A stretch of 64,000 nucleotides of DNA, taken from Chloranthus sessilifolius. Its lineage: Eukaryota; Streptophyta; Magnoliopsida; Chloranthales; Chloranthaceae. The stretch spans positions 86,807,184 to 86,871,183 of the forward strand of contig CM037596.1 in the NCBI GenBank assembly GCA_021018995.1, given 5' to 3'. Position numbers and translations under genes: made by a program. Positions 32,901-43,899 of this stretch are shown here, one piece after another (the first letter of the stretch is position 1; every line of letters starts with the position of its first letter). Below the pieces are notes generated by a model. It worked only from the letters and a program-made list of their open reading frames with translations, did not search any database and was not told the DNA's origin.

Positions 32901-33541
32901 GCTTCTACTCAGGATGACCCCCATGGTCGGTTGCTTTCCAAAGATGAACACAGACAAGCTGCTGCAGCCCTTGGATTGGATCCCACTGCTCTTTTTCCCT
33001 CTGATTCCGATTCTGACTCTGCACCGCCTGTGGATCCAAGTGCTCCAAGTGCTCCTCCTTCTTCCGCCCCTGCTGAGCACACTTATCCTCAGCGAAGGAA
33101 AGTTACTGCCAAGAGGACTACTCGCCCAGCTACCTCTCTAAAAATTGGAAAAGAACAATCTGCCCAGTCTGAGGAGGCACCACCACTGACCCAGAAAGAT
33201 AAAGGCAAGAGCCCAGTTGTCCCTCCTGAGCTAGTAAAGGCAAAAGCTCCTCTTATTTCCCCTCCAACTCAGCAAGGGCAAGACTCAAAAGGGAAGAGCC
33301 CCAAAGGGAAGAGCCCCAAAGGAAAGAGTCCCATCAAATCCCCTGAGCCAACCACAGACAAATCTTTCGCGATCCCTCTTAAACGAAAGACTAGAAAAAT
33401 GAGGGTCAGGGCACCAACCAAGCCCAAAACTGACGCCCAAAGAAAGGAAGAGCGGGAACGAAAGAAAAAGAGGAAGAGGCTCTCCTTCAAGCGCATGCCA
33501 AGAGGATGGGCTGGGACCGATTTTGATTCAGACTCTGATTA
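29937..33541 (+). pseudogene. Athila accessory gene: conserved domain, coiled coil, basic tail
   Basis: ATG at 29937 gives MAPKSAHVKRARDKAPIEPT (basic N-terminus). A frameshift at about 30197 enters a globular region (YPRLVQLFYQHI, SIRRRDL...IDQVLRKNIY, HGFHTAELMFEAMKD) homologous to the Tekay accessory ORF. Near 30820 another frame gives PKKKKARAYEKGEGFF, an NLS-like cluster. Next come a Pro/Thr-rich stretch with a break at about 31060-31360, a coiled-coil helix at about 32240-32620 (LQKMSDLKLAHREQLRDISK, EMEKGTAQLEQKRAQMFEKK), a second proline-rich part, and after a frame change near 32900 a Lys/Arg tail (RKEERERKKKRKRLSFKRM) ending at 33541. Likely a nuclear protein; function unknown. It is not env-like: no signal or membrane segment was found. 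Confidence 0.7.
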
Positions 33542-35392
33542 GCTTGTACTTAGGATTTTTGCTGTTTATGCATTTTCTTGTTCACCTTTTGTCTTTCCTT
33601 TTGTACATTTCCCTCTTATAATAGATATTCTTCTTTTCTCATTCCTAATTTTTCGTTGTCTTTTGTCTTCTTTGTTCCCTATTATGACCTTTTCTTATGT
33701 CCTTCATATATCTGCTGCCCACACACCTTTGATCCAGTGAGGACACTGCTCCTCATAGGTTTGGGGGTGTGGCAGGCAGATCCTGCCAATGGAATAGTTA
33801 GCCTAAGTGTAGCAGAATCTTGTGAGTAATATGGAAATGGAACCATGTTCACTAGAGAATCAGAAAAATAATGAAATTTAAAATTTTTCCAGACTTTAGA
33901 CAGTATAAACTTGTAATATTTCACATTTCCATGATGAGATCACCAAGGAAACTTACTTGTATCAGCACTTACTGAATCACTAGAGAGAAAAAAAGGTAAG
34001 GACATACTTAAGAATTCAAAGGAAGACCATAACCAGTGAGGTTTGGGCCTATACAAAAATTTTTCCTTGAGGAGTGACTAAGGCAATTTCTTTTAGCTCT
34101 AAGGACTAGCTGAGTCACTATGCTCACTAGAAGTTGGGCAACTCCAAGTTGAAACAACTGACAACACTCATGAGACTTAGGAAAGGATCAAGGCCTTCTT
34201 TTGGACAGTTTGAGCCTAAATAGACCAACCTTAAGCAACTACCCTTGTCCATACTCCCTTTGAGCTTTAAATCCTAAATTTCTTCCAAATACACCTAAAT
34301 ACTTGCACCTGAACCTATGTATCTGATTTAACCTTACCCTCACTCTGAGAATTTAGAAGGTAAAGGAGAAAGAGTTGAAGATGGACTAGCTATGGTCAAC
34401 ATGAGGTGAATAAAGAAGAAGTACCTCAAATTCTGGCAGTATAGTAACTGAGAAAATGGTGGCATTTCAGAAAAGCAAAAACAAAATAAAAAGAAGAAAA
34501 ATGTATAAAAAAGAAACAAATAACAATAATGAAGAGGAGTAAGAGAGGAATCAAGAGGGAACTTTCATTGGAAAAATCGAAATCAAGAAGAGAAACTGAT
34601 CACTTCAAATCTGAAAACCTCAAAGAAGATGAAAAAGGTGAAGTCATGAATCACCTCCATCACCTACTGATTTCTCAATTTTGAACCCCTTTTCAACCTT
34701 CCATTCTTTTTAACCCACTCCATAAGCCACATTACAGCCCAGTTAAAAGCCCTTGTGATCTAAAGTTGAGTGAGCTATCATGTGAAGATTAAGATTTATC
34801 CAATCTATGGTGAGGATCTGTCAATGATGCCAGAACTTCAGAGCAATGCCTATGCTCATGTTTACAGACCCATTTGGGGGATGTAACTGCTCTTGAGCTT
34901 GAGAGAAAATGAAACCCTCAACAGTTCTTTATGAGAGTATGCCCTGGAGAGTTTTTGGTCTGATCTTGAATGCATTAGGTGTGACCTATAACCTAAATTT
35001 TGATCCAGTGATGAGCTCAGTGTTGACACTCCTGTGTAGTGTCTTTGGTGTAAACTGACTGGAAATACTGTGCTTTCATGAGAAGCTTACACTGTTTAAA
35101 TGTTTGTGCAGCCAATGTGTTTAGATTTCTTATTTTTCTACTAATGTAAAGGTGAACTAACTCTATTCCTTGACTGCTCATCTGATAAATTGCACTTTTG
35201 TTAACTGCTTCATTGAGAAGTTTGTGGGTGTCTTCACTGAAAACCCTCAGGAACTTCACTCCTCCACTAGGGATCACCTAGGGGTTTAAAAGGCATGGTA
35301 CATATGCTAAATGTATCCGTGCTCCCTACGAAAGTGGCATTTAAATTCTATAGTTGATTTAGTGTAGCTTTGCTAAGGGACTAGCAAAGATT
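33542..35392 (+). other. Athila 3' non-coding region
   Basis: About 1.85 kb with no coding frame of note. It contains a second copy of the polypurine-like sequence AGGTTTGGGGGTG at 33757-33769, 1.6 kb before the true one. Confidence 0.6.
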
Positions 35393-35405
35393 AGGTTTGG
35401 GGGTG
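35393..35405 (+). promoter_or_regulatory. Athila polypurine tract
   Basis: AGGTTTGGGGGTG immediately precedes the 3' LTR start TGTTAAG. Confidence 0.8.
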
Positions 35406-37953
35406 TGTTAAGACATGAAAAGTACCACTTTTCATCCCTTAACTTAGCCTTTGATTGGACCCTTAGCCATCTAATAAATGCTTGTTAAGTGTTTTCTATA
35501 GGTAATAAACAACAGGGCAATAAGGTCATGAATCCTGCTAAGGAGCCTGTTTTGGCACCAGAAGTCCCTCAGAAGAATGAACCATGAATCCAGACCATAG
35601 AAGAGCCTCGCACAGCTGACAAAGCTCCAGAGGATTCAGAAAAATACACTTCACGCAGTCGTCGTGAAGTCCCAAGACTTCACAAACAAGTTCTCATGCA
35701 GTAGAGTGACAGAAGAGCTTCAGAAGCCTTGAGTTGTGCAGCTCTCGCGAAGTTTAGAAGTTAAAGGTTGCGTAGCTCCCGCATAGTTCAAGAAGACCCC
35801 TCTCACCCTCGCGCAGTTTGCTCAAAACAGCTGAGGAGAGAGAGCTTCAGAATCCTACCTCACGCAGCTGTCGCGCAGTAGCCGTGAGATGCAAATATCA
35901 AGAGAACTTATCGCGCAGTTCAAAAAAGCCTCAACGCCTAGTGAAGATCCATTAAGAAGTGAACTTCTCGCACAGTTCTCGCGTTGTTCAGAAAGAAAGC
36001 AGTCTCGCGAAATCCAGAATTAGCCTTGCGAAGTGAAGTGGAAAGCTCGCGTAGTTCCTGCACTATTCACAATTATCAATCCAACTGCGCGATGTCCAAC
36101 CCAGCGAGAGCTTAACTGTCTACCTCGCGACCGCTCAAAGCATCAAGAAGCTGTAACCACGCGACGTCTGAAGCTTTAATGTTAAACTCAACCTCGCAAA
36201 GACTAGAGCTACCACGCTACAAGTCTAGGAATCGACTGCAACCTGGCGAAGCTCTGAACTCCAACTTCCATCATTCTGCAGAGGACTTTCTGGGGATTTC
36301 TAATGATTAGGGCACGCACTCCCATGCTCAAATCTCTATGCACGTGCCCCAAGGCATCCAAGGATCATTAGTCGGCCACGTGGCATCGTTAAAATTAAGG
36401 TTTCCTAACCCTAATGCGTCGCCACACCACTGCTATATAAACCGGAGCCTGGTTAAGGTTTAGAAGAGTAGAGACTTAGAGTGAGACTTTGAGGCAGACT
36501 TGGAGTTAGATTTTAGAGGAGGAACTCCTATCTCAAATTTTGTAATTTTCTTTTCCGTTCTTGTTTTTCCGGTAACTGTAAGCAATTTATTTTTCTTCTT
36601 TTTCTTCTCTCTATGGCCCAGCACTTGCTGGCCATGCCTTTGTATGTCTATTGAGGTTAGATTAATGGAGTTTTTGTAATAGGATTTGTACTCTTATGGG
36701 ATTTGTGTATTTGTGAGCTGTTCTGTGCAAGGCTGCTGCCTTGTGATCCGCCATTGCTTTGGCTGTGTTTCAAAGCAATGGAGGACTGATTCTAAGGATC
36801 CACTCAGATCCAAGTGACCTGTGTGTCTGGGCTATCACGGTCCTATACAGCCTTAGCCCCACCACAGGACCCACTAGATCTGAAATTCTCATGGGAGCCT
36901 GAGCTGGTAGCCTTGTGACCATGGTGGTAGCAGCAATTAACTTGTTTTGTCTTGGGCTCCGTGAGGAGGATAGCCTCTGGGATAGTCTGTGACCATTTAA
37001 GTGGACAGGCTATAGCCTTAGGGTGAATCCAATCCGCCGATCCAAGATGGATCCTTCTTCCCCGAGCCTGAGCTGTTAAGCCTGGTAGGAGATTGTGCAG
37101 AGGCAGACTCCTCATATATTTGTATAGACCCGCCATCAGATGTTAGATCTAATATAGTTATGGAGATTGTAGGCTTGTGACTGGACCATTGCAGCCCCAC
37201 TCAAGCAATGGACAACTAGATCTAAGGTGGTACTCAATCTCTTGTTGGTTCTATGTGTCTGGGCTATCATGGTCCTATACAGCCTTAGCCCCACACATAG
37301 AGCTTTAGAGGATGAGGTTCCCTATAGATTCCTTGAGCTTGTAGCCTGGATGAAGTAGTGCCTACAATGATTAATTTTTTTTTACCCATCTCTGGACTGT
37401 GGTTCCCCTATGGGATAGTCTGTGACCATTTAAGTGGACAGGTTATAACCTCAAGGGATTGGATCATGGCACAAGGATGAGTTGAATTCTTTCTCCTCTT
37501 TGGTGATAATGTAGCCATTGGACAGGATTTTCATAACATCAGATCTGAATCTGAGTTACAAAACTCCTCTGATCTATACTCAATAACCTACTTCTCACCC
37601 TTTTATATTTATTTTCCACAATCCATCCATCTTCTCAACCCTTTCTGTAGTTAACTCATTAGGCTATCTTAGAATACTTAGAATAAGTGACCTTAAACTC
37701 CCCTCCTTTTTGGACTGCCAGATCTGTAGTCAGGTCTGGAGGGACTACTAGAGATGGCTCCTTTGGAGCTGTAGATCACCTTTCCCTGTGGGACAAACTC
37801 TTACTTATCAAAACTTGCTACAAATGGACCCTGTATCTTGCAGGTCTAGGATTTCTTAGTTGTGCTGATTCCATCCCCTGTTTTACTCTTTCTTTAATTT
37901 TAAATTGTTTTTACCACCAATAAATAAAGCAAGCACACTGAGAGTTCACAACA
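35406..37953 (+). repeat. Athila-like 3' LTR
   Basis: About 2.55 kb, colinear with 24619-27173, including the CTCGCG-word array (about 35645-36250) and TATA box (36433-36442). Differences are mostly transitions at CpG-type sites. It ends ...TTCACAACA and is followed by the ATATA duplication. Confidence 0.9.
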
Positions 37954-39207
37954 ATATACCAAAAAAAAAGAGAAAAAAAGATGAAGTAGAGTTACTATCG
38001 AAATCTAAGAAAATCGAAAAAGCAAAACTTCAAAAAGAGATTGCTTGAAATGAAGCGAAAAGAATAAAAAAATGTAGAAGAATCATGGGGCATGTATAGT
38101 GAAACCCCCAAGGAAGAAAGTATGTTGAGAAAACTGAAGCCGCATCAAGGAAATCCTTTTAACCCAGCATACCTTCAAATCCTAACCTAACCCATGGCCA
38201 AGTTACACCCTGAAGGAAGCCCTCTTTGTAGGTTTGCAAGCAGTCATAATATCTGTTAAGTCAATATGAGCCGAGTCATGTGACGACACCAGAACCCCAT
38301 CCAGCTAGCTATGACAGAATCAACATCTATGTCATGGCTCTTGAAAAAATATATATATAATAAAATAAAAATACAAGCTCAAAGCAAGATGGACGTGGTG
38401 AAAACCCGAAAGGGTGCTACGGGTAAAAACAACGAGTTTGTGCGGACCAAGTGAAAACCCGAAAGGGCGCTTGGGGTAAGAAAGCTAAACCCATGGACGT
38501 GGTAAAAACCCGAAAGGGCGCCATGGGTAAAAAAAGGGAGGTAAAAAAAAAAAAAGAGAAAGAGAAAAAAAGGAATTGAAAAGGAAACGTTTGGACTGTT
38601 TGAGAAGATTGATGTTTGAGGACCCCTTTTCGTTACTCCTCCGGTACCCTTTTGTCCAATTGGGCCGCTCATGCTATTTCAAATCAGGTCCCGACCAGAT
38701 TTGTCTTGGTGAAACCCGCACCGTCAAACGTATGACCCAAGGCAAGGAGAAAGGTTTAACTCAATCTAAAGGGATCAATATTCCGGCCTTGGCAAATTCA
38801 GAAACTCATCCAGGTCCGACTGCAAAAAGAGGGGAGGGGTCGACCTTGCTCAAAGATGGACCCGAGGTTTCTCAAAATCTCACCCAATGATTAAGGCACA
38901 AAAAGAAAAAAAAAAAAAAAAAAAAAAAGAGAGAAAAGAGGAGATAATACATAAACCCAAAAAATAGATCTGTATAGATGTATATAACTGCCTCTTGTGT
39001 CACTTGCACCACATCTCAAAAAAAAGTCGGTGTGATGACTAGCGTGTTTTCCTTTTTACAAGTATAGAAAGAAGAAAAAACAACAACAAAAATAATATAT
39101 ATATATATAATTATACCAAAAATGTGTGTGTATCTGTAAAGGGGTTTCCTTCGCCCCTTTTTTCTGTGTATATGATCTGTGCAAAAAGTTCTGTGTGCAG
39201 GAAGGAG
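37954..39207 (+). other. Tat/Ogre 3' region: A-rich and GAAAACCCGAAAGGG repeats
   Basis: Continuation of the Tat element after the nested insertion. Low-complexity A-rich segments flank three copies of a motif GTGAAAACCCGAAAGGGCGC with gcttggg- or ccatggg-type continuations at about 38396-38420, 38450-38475 and 38495-38525. No coding frame is convincing on the plus strand. Confidence 0.55.
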
Positions 39208-40743
39208 TCAAAGGCCCAACTCGCGCTTCAAAGCGCTAATCTCAGCATAAAGATCATCCTCTCGGACATTCCTCTCAGTCAGCCAACGACCATGCAGGCT
39301 TTTGAACCTCTTCCGAGAAGAGTCGGCGTCTCCAAAAGCAACGCCCAGTGATTCTTTCAAACGGAGAACCTCGCTCTCCGCTGCGTTTGCTCTAACCCTC
39401 TTGCATGCCAAGAGTTCTTGCAGGACCCTCTTCTCATCCACCAATAGCTCGATATGGGTCCGAAGCGCCACTTCTTTCTTTGTCCAAGGGCCTCCAGTAT
39501 CAATAATCTCTGACAAATTCGGGTTGTCAGTGGCAGGCCGCTCATTCAATAGCCAGGCCTCATACTTAGGAGAAGTGCTAACTGAGTCCCCCTGCTCAAA
39601 ATCGCACATCAAGGTCGACTGTCACGTCTCCCAAAGAGCAGTAATCTGGTCTATGTCTTCAGAGGATCCCCTAGAAAAGATCAAATCATATAAGGGGGGT
39701 CTGGCATCACAAGGCACCTGCTGAGGGCAGCCAAATTGACGCAACACCCGAAATGGGAAGTAGAAGGTACTGCTGGTCAATCTGAGGAGGGTAATACCCT
39801 CATGGTCTCTAGAACAAATCACTGGGAAGGTCCGATCCAACCAAGAAAGCCTCCATGTCAGCTCAGCATCGACCAACCAAAGTCTTAGAGCCGATGTATC
39901 ACCCTGGGGGAACAAATGGCATCTACCCAAAAAACAGCGGGCCACTTCACCTCGAGCAACATAGAAGTGAGGCACGGGCCCCAAAACAGAAAAATGCTCA
40001 CCCAGCCAGACCTGGAGCAACAAGGGGCATCCCGGAAGACCCTCCACTTTGCCCAAGGCAAAAGAATCAAGGCATTGGTACAGCTCGGCAAGCATCAAAT
40101 GCATCATGGACCGGCCCGCCTCCACCTCCATCAAAATATCACAAACTGCCAATGAGAAGCTTTCTCCCCCGGTGTAGAAGAGGATTTCAGAGATGAGACC
40201 AAGGGCTAGAGCTTTCAAGTTAAAAACATTCCTAACCGGCAATTTTCGGAGACTTTTATCACCGAAAAGTTCTTTGAGGAATTTTAACGAACACCTGGCG
40301 GGCCCCCCAATGAGACTTTTCTCATACTCGGATTTCTTCAAACCTAGAGTAAGGTGAACGGATCTAGAATACCCTGGTTTAGGCATAACTCTTGCAAGGT
40401 CCCTATGAAGCTTCAGGCCAGACAGATTGGATAGCTCCTCAAGAGTTGGGGTCAACTCTCGCTTCCCAAAACGGAATACATGAAGGTTCACATCCCAGCA
40501 CGATGCGGCATCATGAAGGAGCTCCCACCGAGGAGGAATCGCTAAGAAAGAAGGAAGGCGGGATAGCCCAAGGCGCCCCAAGTCGGCGAGCTCACTCTCG
40601 TTCAAACTCCCAAACCAAGCCGCTGGGAACTTGGACCCCAAGCCCGACAAAGAGGATACATTGGCTCCGAACCCTCCACGTAAGGGACGGTTAGGAGGCG
40701 GATCCATGAACGTACAAGGATCTTTTGGGAAGATAAGAATCAA
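39208..40743 (-). pseudogene. Tat antisense accessory ORF, DUF7745-like plus coiled coil
   Basis: ATG at 40743 or, more likely, 40707 (MDPPPNRPLRGGFGANVSSL). The frame is open for about 370 codons to a single TGA at 39619-39621, then in the same frame continues to 39208. The body (HVFRFGKRELTPTLEELSNL, RKLPVRNVFNLKALALGLIS, LMEVEAGRSMMHLMLAELYQ, GCPLLLQVWLGEHF) resembles DUF7745 proteins, which are common as extra ORFs of plant Ty3/gypsy elements. The C-terminal 130 residues (IELLVDEKRVLQELLACKRV, AESEVLRLKESLGVAF) form a coiled coil. A TATA-like site and palindromes lie just upstream. It is close to intact: one stop in about 510 codons. Confidence 0.7.
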
Positions 40744-40844
40744 TGTAGGAAGATGGACCTGCCTGGGAGAAACAAGAGCTAAAAAATGCCGATCAAAGGA
40801 GCCAAGTCAAACAAAAAAGAAACAATTTCTGGGTCAATTCGGGC

Positions 40845-40851
40845 ATATAAG
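40845..40851 (-). promoter_or_regulatory. TATA-like site of the antisense DUF7745-like ORF
   Basis: On the minus strand CCTTATATGCCCGAA lies 24 bp downstream of the palindrome array and about 100 bp upstream of the ATG at 40743. A weak TATA match, but in the expected place. Confidence 0.5.
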
Positions 40852-40874
40852 GGCTCACTGCCCGCAGGCCAAAG

Positions 40875-41044
40875 CTGGAGCAACTAATAGTTGCGCCAGC
40901 ACATTGCTGCCCCTATTATTGGCCTGGCGCAACTAATAGTTGCGCCAGTGCATTTGAACCCCCATGTTGGCCTGGCGCAACTATTAATTGCGCCAGTGAA
41001 ATTTCCTTAGAACTTTAGCCTGGCGCAACTAATAGTTGCGCCAG
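40875..41044. repeat. Tat palindrome array A (4 copies, 48-bp spacing)
   Basis: Copies of a 25-bp palindrome with core GCGCAACTAATAGTTGCGC begin at 40875, 40924, 40972 and 41020. The 23-24-bp spacers differ in sequence but not in length. Directly upstream of the antisense DUF7745-like ORF. Confidence 0.92.
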
Positions 41045-41422
41045 ACTAAAACCCCCCCTCCAGCCATTTCAAGGCCGAACTGAAGAGGGGACTTCTGCCC
41101 AATTTTGTTGGTTTTTTATATATGTCAGCATTTCTGACCATCAATGATTTGTGGATTATTTTATTATGTGCAGGATTGATCCTACATTGAGGCATGCGAC
41201 CCAAAAGGCCACTTTCTAAAAAGAGTATGAAGCAGGCACATCCGGCAGAGAAACAGATTTGATACCAACCAAGCAGAGAATAAAAATCAAAGCAAGACCA
41301 TTTCCCAAATAATTATAAAAATCATCAAATTTGTCTCTCAAAAGTGCCACACCAACCATTCTCCAAATTGTTTAAAAACAGATCCCAAAATAAAATTCAA
41401 AATGCGGAAGAAAACTAATGGC
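41045..41422. other. Intergenic, between the two antisense genes
   Basis: No coding frame. It probably contains the 3' UTR and terminator of the PMD gene and the upstream boundary of palindrome array A. Confidence 0.5.
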
Positions 41423-43899
41423 CTATTCCTTGCTCGCTCCCTTAGACTTCTTGCGACGGCGAGTGGAGCTCTGATAGGTCCTCATGTCCCCCACTCTAGA
41501 CCACGCCTGCGAAATCCTGCTGAGTAGGGAACGTGACTCCTTAGTCCGCGCACGCTGCAAGGTACGGTCAAGAACAAAGTTAGTCAGGGGCCAATAATAA
41601 TGAAAAATAATGATGAGAGAGGAGTTGAGCAGCCAGGAACTCACCGTCTCCACCTCCCAAAGCTCTGCCAGATGACGATGGTACTCCGCATATTCCATAG
41701 CCGAGTTGAAGTCCTACGATACAAAATTCAATTGTTAGAACACCCCTGAAAGCATTTACCGAAGGAAACAAAAATAAAGGAGAGGAGGCTCATCTAAAAA
41801 CTCACCCCGGGGACCACCTCAGAAGGAGGAACGGGGCCGCGGCGGCAGAGAGCCGCGCCTGTCAGTCCACATCGGCACAGAGATCGGAGAGGAAGCCATC
41901 ATCCAGACGCCGAAAGGTCCCATAAGCTACAAATGGACCCCCCACCAGGGACACCCACCTAAGAGGTACCCGACGGACCTGCACCTGATGAACCCTACTT
42001 GGGGACCCGCCTCGAAGGACCCAGCACTCGAGAGGGATCTCTGACTCGGCCCACTTTCATCGTCCGAACCATCTCCCGAAGCAAACTGTGAACCAAACAA
42101 GAATCTATTCAGATAAGACTCAGGCTGAGTAAAAAGCAAAAGAGAAATTAATCCAAGCTGAGAAGAGGTTACCTTACCAAGTGGGCCCCCGAACGCAAGG
42201 AAATTAGCGCTAGGGACAAAGCGCGGCAGGATGAACCGGTAGGGGAGGCACTCGTACCAAGCATGATAATCCCCAGGCACATGGAGAGCGCAAATCGGGA
42301 ACCCATTGTTGAAAAAGGCCGCTGTCAACTCCTCAATGCTGCTAGCAGGGCTCCAAACGTCAGCCGGTGGATCCACAGGTATGGCGTAGTAGCCTTGGAA
42401 CTGATGCACCACCCTCTCCCCCAAATAGTAGCATTTGGCCCACGCTCCATAAAAGAAGACGACGCGGCAGTTATTGAAAAGGCGGGAGGCACCCACGGCT
42501 GCTCGGTCCCAGAAAGGGGACGTCAGGTATGGATCGGGGAGGATCTGCTCAAAATCAAAAGGGGACTAAATAAGCAACGCCTCAATCAAAAGAAATGCTC
42601 AAGCTGAAAGTAAACTAGGGTCGAAATTATCACCTGCTCAGGCACCATCAAATCAAGCTAGGACCTTAGGCCCATCTCCAGGAGCTTTAGGCCCACGTCG
42701 TGGCATCGGGCCTGATGCCAGTTGCTGAGAAGGGGTTAGGTGAGCACCTCTGTGAAAAGGAGTGGGCCCCCAGGGTGAAAGTGGTGGTATCCCCATACCT
42801 GAAAAAAGGGCATGGCACGAGAGCAGGTCAGCAATATAAATGGATCAATCAGAAAGGAAAAATGATGAGTAAATGATAGCGATAACAAGAGCGAAGGAGT
42901 GAAGAATTACCTCCAGAACGGCCCAAAATCCCATGGCAGACTTCGAATCCCCGGTTGTGACCTGGGATAAATTGTACATCAGCCAGGTGTATCCCGCCCC
43001 TCCCTAGTCATGCCTGGGAACATCGCCCCAATTATCTATCACACTCAACAGGGCCAGGCTGACCCGTCCCCCACTGGCATTTGTAAAAATAGTCTTGCCT
43101 AGTAGGAGTAGGAGGGTGATGCGAGCTAGAACGATCGCCCGCTCTGGCATGGTGTAAAGCACCCGATTTGGCTGGCCCAAGTCCACCAGCTCATCAGCAG
43201 AAAAGAGGGAGGTCAGCCAGGACATCTTGACCTCTGTGCCATGGGTCTGCCCACGAGGGGGATAGGCCCCGATCAACCGTATGATGTCCTCCCGGCTCGG
43301 CCCCTCCAAGGTGGATATCGGGACTCCGCCGATCCTAATGCCAGTAATCATGGCCCAATCAACGGGCGTCAGGGTCAGCTCGGCATATGACATGTGGAAC
43401 GTTATGGTCTCGGGACGGAACCACTCAATGAGGGCCTTCAAATAGGCGGCATCCGCCCTCATGGCAGGGCAGGACAAGAACTCCCCGAAGCCCACCTACT
43501 CCAACAAAACTTTCACCACGGGAGGGACATAAAGGTAGAACTCGTGGAAATCAAGCCACCCCCCGCGGAACACAATGTTGGGCAGCTCCTGCACCCAAAA
43601 TATATATATATATATACACATCAGATAGCAGAGGTGATAAAAAAAAAACTGCACAAAGGAAGGAAAGTGAACCTATCTTTTACCTTGCCCGCTATTCCGA
43701 AATTGGAGATGTGAGTGTGCTGCTGATGGAGGAGGCCGACCCGGGCAGCCTCACCCTGCATCTCGAGCCATGGGCCCGCTCTCCGCTCCACCCAGAGGAA
43801 TTGCTCTCCTCGCGGACCGTACACTATCTCGGGCCCCTCCTCGTGGCCCTCCTCGGGAATATGCTCATCACCGCCCGACATGCTAGGGCAACAAAGCAA
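41423..43899 (-). CDS. Tat antisense plant-mobile-domain (PMD) gene, seven exons, decayed
   Basis: A spliced gene on the strand opposite to gag-pol. Exon 1 43899-43684 (MSGGDEHIPEEGHEEGPEIV, VYGPRGEQFLWVE), exon 2 43588-42911 (GGWLDFHEFYLYVPPVVKV, ALIEWFRPETITFHMSYAEL, LTPVDWAMITGIRIGG), exon 3 about 42797-42640 (VWGYHHFHPGGPLLFTEVLT), exon 4 42544 to about 42185 (RLFNNCRVVFFYGAWAKCYY, RVVHQFQGYYAIPVDPP), exon 5 about 42089-41927, exons 6-7 about 41720-41423 (RISQAWSRVGDMRTYQSSTR, RRRKKSKGASKE). Each boundary has GT/AG and phase 0 where checked. The 'WFRPET.TFH....LTL.D....TG..IGG' pattern is the PMD/aminotransferase-like family, seen in host MAIN-type proteins and in transposons. At least five in-frame stops show decay. 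The basic C-terminus suggests a nuclear protein. Confidence 0.7.

Larger units (their letters stand above)
24619..37953 (+). mobile_element. Athila-like LTR element lacking pol, with accessory gene
   Basis: LTRs 24619-27173 and 35406-37953 (TGTTAAG...TTC(A/G)CAACA), flanked by the 5-bp duplication ATATA at 24614-24618 and 37954-37958. PBS complementary to tRNA-Asp at 27180, gag at 27526-29061, then an accessory gene in place of protease-RT-integrase, and a polypurine tract at 35393-35405. The LTRs are close to each other in sequence, and this is the innermost and so youngest insertion of the nest. Non-autonomous: pol would have to come from a related element such as the one at 58961. Confidence 0.9.

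Noticed and set aside
29937-33541. Envelope-like gene, as in some Athila elements
   Set aside because: No signal peptide or membrane segment; basic, NLS-like and coiled-coil features, and homology to the Tekay accessory ORF.
40875-41044. Regularly spaced palindromes with unique spacers, CRISPR-like
   Set aside because: Plant nuclear retrotransposon context, no cas genes, and spacers without protospacer logic. Read as regulatory palindromes.
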